A DNA stretch of 64,000 nt. Source: Aquabacterium sp. J223. GTDB taxonomy: Bacteria; Pseudomonadota; Gammaproteobacteria; Burkholderiales; Burkholderiaceae_C. The stretch lies in contig NZ_CP088297.1 in assembly GCF_024666615.1 (NCBI RefSeq), positions 1,860,001 to 1,924,000 on the forward strand. Direction: 5' to 3'. The notes beneath the pieces were generated by a model. It worked only from the letters and a program-made list of their open reading frames with translations. It was not told the DNA's origin and made no database searches. Positions within the stretch are counted from its first letter, which is position 1. Each line of letters starts with the position of its first letter. Shown piece after piece: positions 46,829 through 55,017 of this stretch. Both the position numbers and the translations under genes were made by a program.

Positions 46829-47353
46829 ATGCCGAAGCACGACGACACGAGCACGACGGCTCGAAGCGAATTGGCCAACAGGTTGTTCTTCCGCCTGTAC
46901 CAGTGCGCCAACATGCTGCACAAGACGGGCACGCGTGCGGTGGAGGCCGAGGGGCTGACGACGCAGCAATGGGCGGTGCTGGGCGCGCTGTCGCGCCCGC
47001 AGGCCGAAGGCGGCATGAGCGTGGGCAACTTGGCGCACTACCTGATGGTGAGCCGCCAGAACCTGGCCGGCCTCATCAGCCGGATGGAGCGCGACGGGCG
47101 CGTGAAGACCGTGCCCGACGGCAAGGACCGCCGCTCGCGGCTGGTGACGATGACGAAGTCGGGTCGACGCGTGTGGACGAACGAGGCGCGCCCCAAGATC
47201 GATGCCTATTACCGCGAGGCCCTGGACGGGTTCTCGACCGACGATGTGACGCACACGCTGCATTACATGCTCAAGTTGCTCGAGAACATGCGACGCCTGG
47301 ACGGCGGCGAGGGCGGGGCGGTGGGAGTGCCGGGCGAAGAGGCGGCGGAGTAG
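46829..47353 (+). CDS. badR: MarR-family regulator, BadR-like
   Basis: The 174-residue protein has a MarR winged helix: LANRLFFRLYQCANMLHKTGTRAVEAEGLTTQQWAVLGALS, MSVGNLAHYLMVSRQNLAGLISRMERDGRV, DGKDRRSRLVTMTKSGRRVW. In R. palustris, BadR is a MarR protein that represses the badHI and ali genes until 2-ketocyclohexane-1-carboxyl-CoA is present. The divergent badH position and the palindrome at 46761-46774 make the same role likely here. GAGGAAA precedes the ATG. The acidic Gly/Glu-rich C-terminal tail is unlike typical members. The name is by context, so moderate certainty. Confidence 0.82.
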   Translation: MPKHDDTSTTARSELANRLFFRLYQCANMLHKTGTRAVEAEGLTTQQWAVLGALSRPQAEGGMSVGNLAHYLMVSRQNLAGLISRMERDGRVKTVPDGKDRRSRLVTMTKSGRRVWTNEARPKIDAYYREALDGFSTDDVTHTLHYMLKLLENMRRLDGGEGGAVGVPGEEAAE

Positions 47354-47403
47354 GGCGCGGGCCGAAGCCGCGGTGCGCCCGCTTCGCCGGCGCGGCTGCG
47401 GGC

Positions 47404-48477
47404 TCACGTCGCGGGCGTGAGGCGATACCACGCCACGCCGTCCGGGTCATCCTCGCGGGTCAGCTCGCCACGGCGCAGCAGGTGGTTCAGGCAGGCCAGG
47501 CTCTCGCCGGTCGCCAGGCCGAGCAGCGCCACGTCCGACTCGACGATGCTGCGGGCGAACAGCGCGCCGAAGACGTCGATCGCGCGCTTGGGTTCCTTCA
47601 GCGTGCGCCGCAGCCGCTGCAGCGCGCGCTGCTGTCCCTCGCGCAGTGAATTGATGCGGGCGTGCAGGCCGCGAAAGCACTCGTTGTGCGACGGCAGCAC
47701 GAGCACGTCGTCCGGCACCAGCCGCTGCAGCTTGTCGAGCGAGGCGAGCCAGTCGGCCATCGGGTCGGCGTCGGGCTCGATGGGGTATACGGACACGTTC
47801 GACGAGATGCGCGGCAGCACCTGGTCGCCCGAGATGAGCACCTTGAGTTCGGGGCAGTAGAGACACGCGTGCTCGGGCGAGTGGCCGTTGCCGACGATGA
47901 CCTGCCAGGCGTGCGCACCGATGCGCAGCTCCTCGCCGTCGGACAGGCGGCGGAAGCTGTCGGGCAGCGCGTGGATGTTCTTGCCGAAATTGCCGAAGCG
48001 CGCCCGGTAGGCCTCGATCACCGCATCGCCCCAGCCGGCGCGGCGGTAGAAGCGAATCGCGTCGGGCGGCGCTTCGCGGCCGCTGTCCGAGACCGCGGCG
48101 CGGCAGCTCAGGTACTCCAGCCGGGTCATCCACAGCCGCACGTTGAACTTGCGCGTCAGCCAGCCGGCCAGGCCCACGTGGTCGGGGTGCATGTGCGTGA
48201 CGAACACGCGGGTCAGCGAGCGGTGGTCGGGCGAGTTGCTGAACAGTTCGCGCCACACCGCCACCGCGTCGTCGGTCCGCACGCCGGCGTCGACCACGGC
48301 CCAGCCGGCGCCGTCGTCGATCGCCCACAGGTTGATGTGGTTGAGCGCGAAGGGCAGCGGCATGCGTATCCAGTGCACGCCCGGCACCACCTCGGTCGTG
48401 CGGCCCCGCGGCGGCGGCTCGGCGAAGGGGTACTCCAGCGTGGGCCTGCTCACCGGCAGATCGTCCAGTCCATCCAA
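47404..48477 (-). CDS. metallo-beta-lactamase fold hydrolase
   Basis: The 357-residue product contains HMHPDHVGLAGWLTRKF (metal-binding HxHxDH), VGNGHSPEHACLY, ISGDQVLPRISSNVSVYP and a helical C-terminal domain with winged-helix character. The TTG at 48477 is chosen because GGAG lies 6 bases upstream and homologues begin near GLDDLPVSRP. The longer open frame to 48591 would run through the operator-like palindrome and promoter. Enzymes of this subgroup (glyoxalase-II-like) hydrolyse thioesters. It diverges from aliB and shares its regulatory gap, so a thioesterase function in the same pathway is likely but unproven. Confidence 0.85.
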   Translation of the reverse strand: MDGLDDLPVSRPTLEYPFAEPPPRGRTTEVVPGVHWIRMPLPFALNHINLWAIDDGAGWAVVDAGVRTDDAVAVWRELFSNSPDHRSLTRVFVTHMHPDHVGLAGWLTRKFNVRLWMTRLEYLSCRAAVSDSGREAPPDAIRFYRRAGWGDAVIEAYRARFGNFGKNIHALPDSFRRLSDGEELRIGAHAWQVIVGNGHSPEHACLYCPELKVLISGDQVLPRISSNVSVYPIEPDADPMADWLASLDKLQRLVPDDVLVLPSHNECFRGLHARINSLREGQQRALQRLRRTLKEPKRAIDVFGALFARSIVESDVALLGLATGESLACLNHLLRRGELTREDDPDGVAWYRLTPAT

Positions 48478-48494
48478 GCCATTCTCCGAGTCTC

Positions 48495-48514
48495 TACCTA
48501 ACAGCTGTTTGGTA
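48495..48514. promoter_or_regulatory. operator-like palindrome, site E of a recurring motif
   Basis: This 20-base inverted repeat (TACCTAACAG and CTGTTTGGTA) has a single mismatched pair and contains CTAACA-GC-TGTTTG (48498-48511). It lies 17 bases upstream of the MBL start and 89 bases before aliB, with TACTAT overlapping its right end as a possible -10 for aliB. Confidence 0.68.
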
Positions 48515-48603
48515 CTATAGCTTCGCGCCGTCCTGATCCCCCGTGAGCGGTGGTCCCTCGTCGCTCTCCCAACATGGCCTTTGTGCGCCAAGGAACCTCA
48601 ACG

Positions 48604-49767
48604 ATGCTTTTCAACGACGACCAGGCAGCCCTGCGCGACGTGGCACGCCGCTACGCGCGCGAGAAGCTGCGGCCCGACTACCAGAAGCGCGAGGCCGCCA
48701 CAGCGATCGATCGCGCGCTGATGAAGGAAATGGGCTCGCTGGGCCTGATCGGCGTCGACCTGCCGGAGGAGTACGGCGGGCTCGGCGAGAGCAGCGTCAC
48801 CGCCGGCCTCATCATGGAGGAGATCGCGTACGGCGACTTCAACGTCGCCTACGTGCAGCTGCTGTGCTCGCTGATGGGCGCCATCATCCACCGCGCGGCC
48901 AACCCCGAGCTGGCGCGCCACTGGATCACGCGGATGGTGGCGGGCGAGGCCATCATGGCGCTGGGCCTCACCGAACCGCGCGGCGGCTCGGACGCCGCGA
49001 ACCTGATGCTGAAGGCGCGGCGCGTCGGCAACGAATACATCGTGTCGGGCGAGAAGACCTCGATCAGCTTCGCCGACCAGGCCGACGCGATCGTGCTGTT
49101 CGCCCGCACCGGCCAGCCGCAAGAGGGCGCGCGCGGCATCAGCGCCTTCCTGGTGCCGTTGGACCAGCCGGGCGTGTCGTGCACGCATTTCAACGACGTC
49201 GGCAGCAAGATCGTCGGCCGCGGCTCGGTGTTCTTCGACGAGGTGCGCGTGCCGGCCGAGAACCTGCTCGGGCAGGAGGGCAAGGGCTTCACCGAGGTGA
49301 TGCAGGGATTCGACTTCAGCCGCATCCTGATCGCGTTGCAATGCCTCGCCGCGGCGCAGGCCTCGATCGACGAGACCTGGGACTACGTGAAGGAGCGCAA
49401 CGCAATGGGCGCGCCGCTGGCGCAGTACCAGGGCGTGTCGTTTCCGATCGTCGAGTTCGAGACGCTCGTCGCGGCCTGCCGCGAGCTGTGCTACCACGGC
49501 CTCGCACTGCGCGACGCCGGCCAGCTGCACACGGTGGAGTCGGCGATGGTGAAGTGGATGGGTCCCAAGACCGCCTTCGACGCGATCCACCAGTGCATCC
49601 TGACCGCGGGCCACTACGGCTGGTCGATGGACCTGCCGCACCAGCAGCGACTGCGCGACGTGATGGGCCTCGAGATCGGCGACGGCACGGCGCAGATCAT
49701 GAAACTCATCGTCGCGCGGGAGCGTGCCGGCCGCATCGCGGTGCAGTACGCGGAGAAGCGGAAGTGA
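48604..49767 (+). CDS. aliB: cyclohexanecarboxyl-CoA dehydrogenase-like acyl-CoA dehydrogenase
   Basis: The 387-residue ACAD has GVDLPEEYGGLGESSVTAG, MALGLTEPRGGSDAANLMLKARR, SGEKTSISFADQADAIVLF, YQGVSFPIVEFETLVAACRELCYHG and, near the end, MGLEIGDGTAQIMKLIVAR. The base position is therefore Asp (about 360), as reported for alicyclic acyl-CoA dehydrogenases, and the QGVSFP segment is typical of AliB-type enzymes. It would convert cyclohexanecarboxyl-CoA to cyclohex-1-ene-1-carboxyl-CoA and feed the badH/badI products nearby. AAGGAA precedes the ATG. The symbol is by similarity and context; another cyclic or branched acyl-CoA is possible. Confidence 0.82.
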   Translation: MLFNDDQAALRDVARRYAREKLRPDYQKREAATAIDRALMKEMGSLGLIGVDLPEEYGGLGESSVTAGLIMEEIAYGDFNVAYVQLLCSLMGAIIHRAANPELARHWITRMVAGEAIMALGLTEPRGGSDAANLMLKARRVGNEYIVSGEKTSISFADQADAIVLFARTGQPQEGARGISAFLVPLDQPGVSCTHFNDVGSKIVGRGSVFFDEVRVPAENLLGQEGKGFTEVMQGFDFSRILIALQCLAAAQASIDETWDYVKERNAMGAPLAQYQGVSFPIVEFETLVAACRELCYHGLALRDAGQLHTVESAMVKWMGPKTAFDAIHQCILTAGHYGWSMDLPHQQRLRDVMGLEIGDGTAQIMKLIVARERAGRIAVQYAEKRK

Positions 49768-50573
49768 GCGCCGCATCGCCCGTGCAAGTGAGCCGCGTGG
49801 ACGCCGTGGGCGTCATCGAACTCGCGCGGCCCGACAAGTTCAACTGCCTCTCGATGGCCGCCTACCGCGCGATCGGCGCGGCGCTCGACGAATTCGAGCC
49901 CGCCGACTCCGGTGTACGCGCGCTGTTGATCCGCGCCCAGGGCAAGCACTTCTGCACCGGGGCCGACCTCGACGAGGTGAAGGCGCTGCGCGAGGACGCG
50001 CGGCAGATGGCGGAGTTCATCGCTTTAGGCCACCGCGTGCTGCAGCGCCTCGAAGGCAGCGACCTGCCGGTGGTCGCCGCCTGCCAGGGCCTCGTGCTGG
50101 CGGGCGGCAGCGAGCTGATGATGGCCTGTGACGTGGTCCTGGCCGCCAGCGATTTCCGCATCGGCGACCAGCACGCGCAGTACGGACTCATCCCGGGCTG
50201 GGGCGGCAGCCAGCGCCTGCCGCGCATCGTCGGCCTGCGCCGTGCGCTGGACCTGTTCCTCAGCGCACGCTGGATCGACGCGCCAGCCGCCCTGCAATGG
50301 GGGCTGGTGAACCAGGTGGTCGAGGCCGGCGCGCTGGCCGATGCCAGCCTCGACTACTGCGCCAAGCTCGCGACGCGCAGCCGGCAGGGCCTGGCGACGA
50401 TGAAGCGCCTCGCGCGCCGGGGCCTGGAGCTGCCGCTCGCCGAGGGCCTCGCGCTGGAGCAGGAGCTGGCCGTCCCGGCGCTGCTCGGCGACGACGTGGG
50501 CGAGGGCCTCGCGGCGTTCGAGCAACGCCGCACGCCGCAGTTCTCGCCGTCACCTAACACCCGATCGAGCTAG
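49764..50573 (+). CDS. enoyl-CoA hydratase family protein, candidate cyclohexenecarboxyl-CoA hydratase
   Basis: The 269-residue crotonase starts at a GTG overlapping the aliB stop (GTGA). It shows VIELARPDKFNCLSMAAYRAIGAALDEF, LLIRAQGKHFCTGADLDEVKAL, QGLVLAGGSELMMACDVVLAASDFRIGDQHAQYGLIPGWGGSQRLPR. The first catalytic glutamate (GGSELMM) is present. The second is His in DQHAQYG. In the alicyclic route the step after AliB is hydration of cyclohex-1-ene-1-carboxyl-CoA (BadK), and this coupled gene is the obvious candidate, although it is not a close BadK by sequence. Confidence 0.82.
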   Translation: MSAASPVQVSRVDAVGVIELARPDKFNCLSMAAYRAIGAALDEFEPADSGVRALLIRAQGKHFCTGADLDEVKALREDARQMAEFIALGHRVLQRLEGSDLPVVAACQGLVLAGGSELMMACDVVLAASDFRIGDQHAQYGLIPGWGGSQRLPRIVGLRRALDLFLSARWIDAPAALQWGLVNQVVEAGALADASLDYCAKLATRSRQGLATMKRLARRGLELPLAEGLALEQELAVPALLGDDVGEGLAAFEQRRTPQFSPSPNTRSS

Positions 50574-50590
50574 TTCAACAGGAGTCCGTC

Positions 50591-51769
50591 ATGAGCAACA
50601 CAGTCGTGGTCGCAGGCGTCGGCATGATTCCCTTCACCAAGCCGGCCGCCAGCGAGCCCTATTTCGCGATGGGCGCGTCCGCCGCACGGGCCGCGCTCGC
50701 CGATGCCGGGCTGGACTACGCCCAGGTGCAGCAGGCCTTCGTCGGCTACGTCTACGGCGACTCCACCTGCGGCCAGCGCGCGCTGTACGAGGTGGGCCTG
50801 TCGGGCATTCCCATCGTCAACGTGAACAACAACTGCTCGACCGGCTCGACCGCGCTGTACCTGGCGCGCCAGGCCGTGCTGGGCGGCGCCGACTGCGTGC
50901 TGGCGCTCGGCTTCGAGCAGATGAAGGGCGGCGCGATCGACACCTACTTCAAGGACCGGCCGTCCAGCTTCGACCGCTTCGACGCGATCTGCAACACGCT
51001 CGTCAACGAGCCCGAGGTGCCGCTGGCGATCCGCTATTTCGGCGGTGCCGGGATGGCCCACATGGCCAAGTACGGCACCAAGCCCGAGACCTTCGCGCGC
51101 ATCCGCGCCAAGGCCAGCCGGCACGCGGTCCATAACCCGATGGCACTGTTCCGCAAGGAGGTCAGCACCGAGGAGGTGATGGCCGCGCCGGCGCTCATCG
51201 GGCCGATGACGCGCCTGATGGCCTGCCCTCCGACCTGCGGCGCTGCGGCGGCCATCGTCTGCTCGGAGGAGTTCGCGAAGCGGCACGGCCTGGACGCGCG
51301 CGTGCGCATCGTCGCGCAGGCGATGACCACCGACGGCCCGAGCACGTTCGACAGCGGCGACATGATGAAGCTGGTCGGCGCCGACATGACGCGCGAGGCC
51401 GCGCGCCGCGTCTACGAGCAGTCGGGCCACGGGCCGCAGGACGTGGACGTGGTCGAGCTGCACGACTGCTTCGCCACCAACGAGCTGATCACCTACGAGG
51501 CGCTCGGCCTGGCACCCGAGGGCGGCGGCGAGCAGTTCGTGATGGACGGCGACAACACCTACGGCGGGCGCGTGGTCACCAACCCGTCGGGCGGGCTGCT
51601 CTGCAAGGGCCACCCGCTGGGCGCCACCGGCCTGGCGCAGTGCACCGAGCTTGTGCAGCAGCTGCGCGGCCGCGCCGACAAGCGCCAGGTGGAAGGTGCC
51701 CGTTTGGCGCTGCAGCACAACCTCGGCCTCGGCGGCGCCTGCGTCGTCACGATGTACCAGGCCGTCTGA
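50591..51769 (+). CDS. SCP2-type thiolase (lipid-transfer protein)
   Basis: The 392-residue protein is of the SCP-x thiolase type: AGVGMIPFTKP, VNVNNNCSTGSTALYLARQAVLGGADCVLALGFEQMKGGAI (nucleophilic Cys82), DVVELHDCFATNELITYEALGLAPEGGG and NPSGGLLCKGHPLGATGLAQCTELV. It cleaves 3-oxoacyl-CoA with CoA, often bulky or branched substrates. It follows the aliB-crotonase pair by 17 bases in the same unit and could process 3-oxopimeloyl-CoA, or act on a different branched substrate. It is the only thiolase in the window. Confidence 0.88.
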   Translation: MSNTVVVAGVGMIPFTKPAASEPYFAMGASAARAALADAGLDYAQVQQAFVGYVYGDSTCGQRALYEVGLSGIPIVNVNNNCSTGSTALYLARQAVLGGADCVLALGFEQMKGGAIDTYFKDRPSSFDRFDAICNTLVNEPEVPLAIRYFGGAGMAHMAKYGTKPETFARIRAKASRHAVHNPMALFRKEVSTEEVMAAPALIGPMTRLMACPPTCGAAAAIVCSEEFAKRHGLDARVRIVAQAMTTDGPSTFDSGDMMKLVGADMTREAARRVYEQSGHGPQDVDVVELHDCFATNELITYEALGLAPEGGGEQFVMDGDNTYGGRVVTNPSGGLLCKGHPLGATGLAQCTELVQQLRGRADKRQVEGARLALQHNLGLGGACVVTMYQAV

Positions 51770-51823
51770 TCCGGCGTTCCGATACTTGCCGCCATGGCGG
51801 CGGCAAAGGATGTGTAGTACGCT

Positions 51824-51845
51824 CAACCTATCGGTTGTTAGGTTG
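51824..51845. promoter_or_regulatory. operator-like palindrome, site F of a recurring motif
   Basis: CAACCTA and TAGGTTG form perfect 7-base arms around eight bases. The inner CTATCG-GT-TGTTAG (51828-51841) fits the recurring core with two changes in the left half. It lies 75 bases before the crotonase that heads the 51.9-59.1 kb operon. Confidence 0.62.
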
Positions 51846-51920
51846 ACGAGGCGCCAAGCGCGGCATGCCGCCGCCGGTCCCTGTCCGGGGCAGCCCCTCT
51901 CCCGGACGGAAGGAGACACT

Positions 51921-52691
51921 GTGACGGTTCGAGTGGAAGTCGATGCAGGCATCGCCCGGGTGACCCTGGACGCCCCCGCGCGCCTCAATGCGCTGAGCGC
52001 CGAGATGAAGGACCGGCTGATAGCCACCTTCCAGGGCTTCGCGGAGGACGACGCCGTGCGGGCCGTCATCCTTACCGGCGCCAACAAGGCCTTCTGCTCG
52101 GGCGCCGACGTCACGTCGATGGGCAAGTCGGACATCCGCAGCGGGCGGCGCCGGCTGGCCACCGCCCACGCGCTGATCCGCGCGATGGTCCACCTCGAGA
52201 AGCCCATCATCGCGGCGGTGCGCGGGCCGGCCGTCGGCATCGGCTGGAGCCTCGCGCTCGCCAGCGACTACATCCTCGCCACGCCCACCGCGAAGTTCGG
52301 GCAGCTCTTCAAGAAGGTCGGCCTCGCGCCGGACGGCGGCGCTGCCTTCCTGCTGGCGCAGTACGTCGGCGTGCTGCGCGCCAAGGAGCTGGTGATGTCC
52401 GCACGCATCGTGTCCGGCGAAGAGGCGATGCGCCTGAACCTGCTGACCGAGCTGGTCGACGACGACAAGCTCGACCAGCGCGCGATGGAGATCGCGACCG
52501 AGCTCGCGGCGTCGGCCGGCCTCGCCCTGGGCATGGCCAAGCGCCTGTTCGTCGGTGGCGCGGGCCTGGGCATCGACGCCTTCCTCGAGCTCGAGTCGCA
52601 CGTGCAGAACCAGCTGCTCGCCACCCACGACCACAAGGAAGGCGCGGCCGCCTTCGTTGAAAAGCGCGCGCCCAGGTTCGAAGGTCGCTGA
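51921..52691 (+). CDS. enoyl-CoA hydratase/isomerase family protein
   Basis: The 256-residue crotonase starts at GTG 51921 after a strong GGAAGGAGACACT site. It has GIARVTLDAPARLNALSAEMKDRL, VILTGANKAFCSGADVTSMG and AVRGPAVGIGWSLALASDYILATPTAKFGQLFKKVGLAPDGGAAFLLAQYVG. Classical hydratase glutamates are missing (Ser in GIGWSLA, Phe in QLFKKVG), but the PaaG-like G-L-x-P-D is present, so an isomerase activity is more likely. It is the first gene of the last plus-strand operon, with operator site F upstream. Confidence 0.87.
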   Translation: MTVRVEVDAGIARVTLDAPARLNALSAEMKDRLIATFQGFAEDDAVRAVILTGANKAFCSGADVTSMGKSDIRSGRRRLATAHALIRAMVHLEKPIIAAVRGPAVGIGWSLALASDYILATPTAKFGQLFKKVGLAPDGGAAFLLAQYVGVLRAKELVMSARIVSGEEAMRLNLLTELVDDDKLDQRAMEIATELAASAGLALGMAKRLFVGGAGLGIDAFLELESHVQNQLLATHDHKEGAAAFVEKRAPRFEGR

Positions 52692-52743
52692 GAGCCAGCA
52701 CGCGCCGCGTGCCGACCCGTCCACTTCCCCCGAGGAGACGACA

Positions 52744-53739
52744 GTGAATCGACTGCAACGGATGTTCGCGGCCGCGGCCGCCTGGCTGCTGGGCGCCGCG
52801 TCGCTGGCGGCGCTTCCGCAGGCCGCCCTGGCACAGGCCGCGGCCTACCCTTCGAAGCCCATCACCTTCGTGGCGCCGATCCCGCCCGGCGGCAGCACCG
52901 ACGTGCTGGCGCGCGACGTCGCGCGCCGCCTGCAGGAGCGCCTCGGCCAGCCGGTGATCGTCGAGAACAAGCCGGGCGGGGCGGGCAGCATCGGCTCGGC
53001 CCCGGTGGCGCGCGGGCCGGCCGACGGCCACACCATCCTACTGGTGAATACCGCGCATGTCATCAACCCGCACGTCTATTCGAAGCTGCCCTTCGACGCG
53101 ATGAAGGACTTCACCCCGGTGGTGTGGATGACCTCGCTGCCGTTGGGCCTGTACGTGAACTCGTCGTTCCCGGCCAGGACGCTGGCCGAGTTCATTGCGA
53201 CAGCCAAGGCCCAGCCGGGCGCGCTGAGCTTCACGTCCTCGGGCAACGGCGGCGCCACCCATCTCTTCGGCGAGATGTTCATGCTGCAGTCGGGCACGAA
53301 GATGGTCCACGTGCCCTACCGCGGCAGCGCGCCGGCGATCGCCGACGTGGTCGGCGGCCAGGTGCCGGTGGCCATGGCCGACGCTCCGCTCGCGGCGCCG
53401 CACGTCAAGAGCGGCGCGCTGCGCGCGCTGGCGGTGACCTCGAAGACGCGCGTGGCGGCGATGCCCGACGTTCCGACCTTCGGCGAGGCCGGCCTGCCCG
53501 GGCTGGAGAACTCGGTCTGGATCGGCGTGCTGGCCGCGGCCGGGACGCCGCCGGACATCGTGCGCAGGCTAAACCGCGAGATCGTCGCGATCGTGCGCGA
53601 GCCCGCGATGACGCAGCGCTTGGTCGAGTTGGGCTTCGAGATAGTCGGCAGCACGCCGGAAGAGTTCGGCGCCCAGATGCGCCAGGACTACGAGCGCTTC
53701 GGCGCCATCGTTAGGAACGCCAAGATCAAGATCGATTGA
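52744..53739 (+). CDS. Bug-family periplasmic substrate-binding protein
   Basis: The 331-residue receptor starts at GTG 52744 (GAGGAG upstream) with NRLQRMFAAAAAWLLGAASLAALPQAALAQ as signal peptide. AYPSKPITFVAPIPPGGSTDVLARDVAR, then PADGHTILLV (His for the usual Tyr in PDGYT) and LSFTSSGNGGATHLFGEMFMLQSGTKMVHVPYRGSAP follow. It lies inside a beta-oxidation operon, between a crotonase and an ACAD, and so likely binds the acid that this operon degrades. Confidence 0.9.
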   Translation: MNRLQRMFAAAAAWLLGAASLAALPQAALAQAAAYPSKPITFVAPIPPGGSTDVLARDVARRLQERLGQPVIVENKPGGAGSIGSAPVARGPADGHTILLVNTAHVINPHVYSKLPFDAMKDFTPVVWMTSLPLGLYVNSSFPARTLAEFIATAKAQPGALSFTSSGNGGATHLFGEMFMLQSGTKMVHVPYRGSAPAIADVVGGQVPVAMADAPLAAPHVKSGALRALAVTSKTRVAAMPDVPTFGEAGLPGLENSVWIGVLAAAGTPPDIVRRLNREIVAIVREPAMTQRLVELGFEIVGSTPEEFGAQMRQDYERFGAIVRNAKIKID

Positions 53740-53797
53740 CCCCGCGGCGGCGCCGGCACCGCGCGTACGGCCGGCCCCTTGCTGCGACGAAAGGCAG

Positions 53798-54985
53798 ATG
53801 AAGATGGATCAACAGGCAGTCTCCGCGGCCGAGCTCGACGAGTTCCGCGCCACGCTGCGCAAGTTCGTCACCGACGCGTTCGCGGCCAAGGCAGCGCACT
53901 GGGACGAGAAGGAAGAGTTTCCGCAGGAGAACCGCGCGCTGCTGGCCCGGCTCGGCTACCTGGGCCTGGTCATCCCAGAGCAGTACGGCGGCTCGGGCCT
54001 GTCCATCCTGCACGCCACGGTGTTCCTGGAGGAAGTGGCGCGCGTGTGCTTCAACACCGCGCTGATCTGCCAGCTCGCCGTCAACGGCCCGTCGCGCGCG
54101 ATCGAGATCCTCGGCTCGGAGGAGCAGAAGCAGCGCTTCTTGCCCAAGTGCGCAAGCGGCGAATACATGTTCGGCATCGGCATCAGCGAGCCCGGAGCAG
54201 GCTCGGCCGTCACCGACCTGGTGACCTCCGCGGTGCCCGACGGCGACCACTTCGTGCTCAACGGGCAAAAGGTGTTCTGTACCGGCGGGCATTGGGCGAC
54301 CCACGTGCTGGTGTTCGCGCGCTTCGGCAAGACCAGCGGCGCCAACGGCATCGGCGCGCTGCTGGTGGAGAAGGGAACGCCGGGCTTCGAGGTCAGCAAG
54401 CCCGACCGCAAGATGGGCGGGCGCGGCGTAGCCGAGGTCGAGCTGTTCTTCGACAACTGCCGCGTGCCCAAGGAGGACCTGCTGGTGGTCGGCGACGAGA
54501 AGTCGACCAAGAGCTTCCGGCTGCTGATGAACTCGTTCGGGCCCGAGCGGGTGGGCAACGCGGCGATGTGCCTGGGCGTGGCCCAGGCGGCCTTAGAGCA
54601 GGCGGTGTCGTACACGCAGCAGCGGCCGCAGTTCGGCCGGCCGATCTGCGAGTTCCAGGGCATCCAGTGGAAGATCGCCGACATGTCGACGCAGATCCAC
54701 GCGGCGCGGCTGATGATCCATCACGCCGCCACGCACCTGGAAAACGGCTTCCCGAACCCGCTGGCCGCCGCGCACGCCAAGCTGTACGCCAACGAGATGG
54801 TGCAGCGCGTGACCAACGAGGCGCTGCAGGTGCACGGCCACTACGGCTACACGCGCGATTTCCCGCTCGAACGCATGGTGCGCGACTCGCGCGGCTTCGC
54901 GCTGGGCGGGGGCACCGTGGAAATCCTGCGCAACACCATCGCCTCGCTGGTGTACGGCCGCAGCTTCAACCAGCGTCGCGGCTGA
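53798..54985 (+). CDS. acyl-CoA dehydrogenase
   Basis: The 395-residue enzyme starts MKMDQQAVSAAELDEFRATLRKFVTDAFAAKAAHWDEKEEFPQE and has IGISEPGAGSAVTDLVTSAV, NGQKVFCTGGHWA, PQFGRPICEFQGIQWKIADMSTQI and LQVHGHYGYTRDFPLERMVRDSRGFALGGGTVEIL. The usual glutamate is glycine (about 371), but a Glu at about 250 (SFGPERVGNA) sits at the IVD/LCAD-type base position. It resembles the ACAD at 56959-58110 at the N terminus (both have KAxxWDxxExFPxEN-like segments), so the two are related paralogues. Substrate unknown. Confidence 0.9.
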   Translation: MKMDQQAVSAAELDEFRATLRKFVTDAFAAKAAHWDEKEEFPQENRALLARLGYLGLVIPEQYGGSGLSILHATVFLEEVARVCFNTALICQLAVNGPSRAIEILGSEEQKQRFLPKCASGEYMFGIGISEPGAGSAVTDLVTSAVPDGDHFVLNGQKVFCTGGHWATHVLVFARFGKTSGANGIGALLVEKGTPGFEVSKPDRKMGGRGVAEVELFFDNCRVPKEDLLVVGDEKSTKSFRLLMNSFGPERVGNAAMCLGVAQAALEQAVSYTQQRPQFGRPICEFQGIQWKIADMSTQIHAARLMIHHAATHLENGFPNPLAAAHAKLYANEMVQRVTNEALQVHGHYGYTRDFPLERMVRDSRGFALGGGTVEILRNTIASLVYGRSFNQRRG

Positions 54986-55017
54986 CGCGCACAACCGGCA
55001 CAGCCAAGGAAACCGCC

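Noticed and set aside
50551-50576. CTAACA at the end of the crotonase gene as another copy of the recurring motif
   Set aside because: The matching right half is absent (CGATCG follows), and it lies inside coding sequence.
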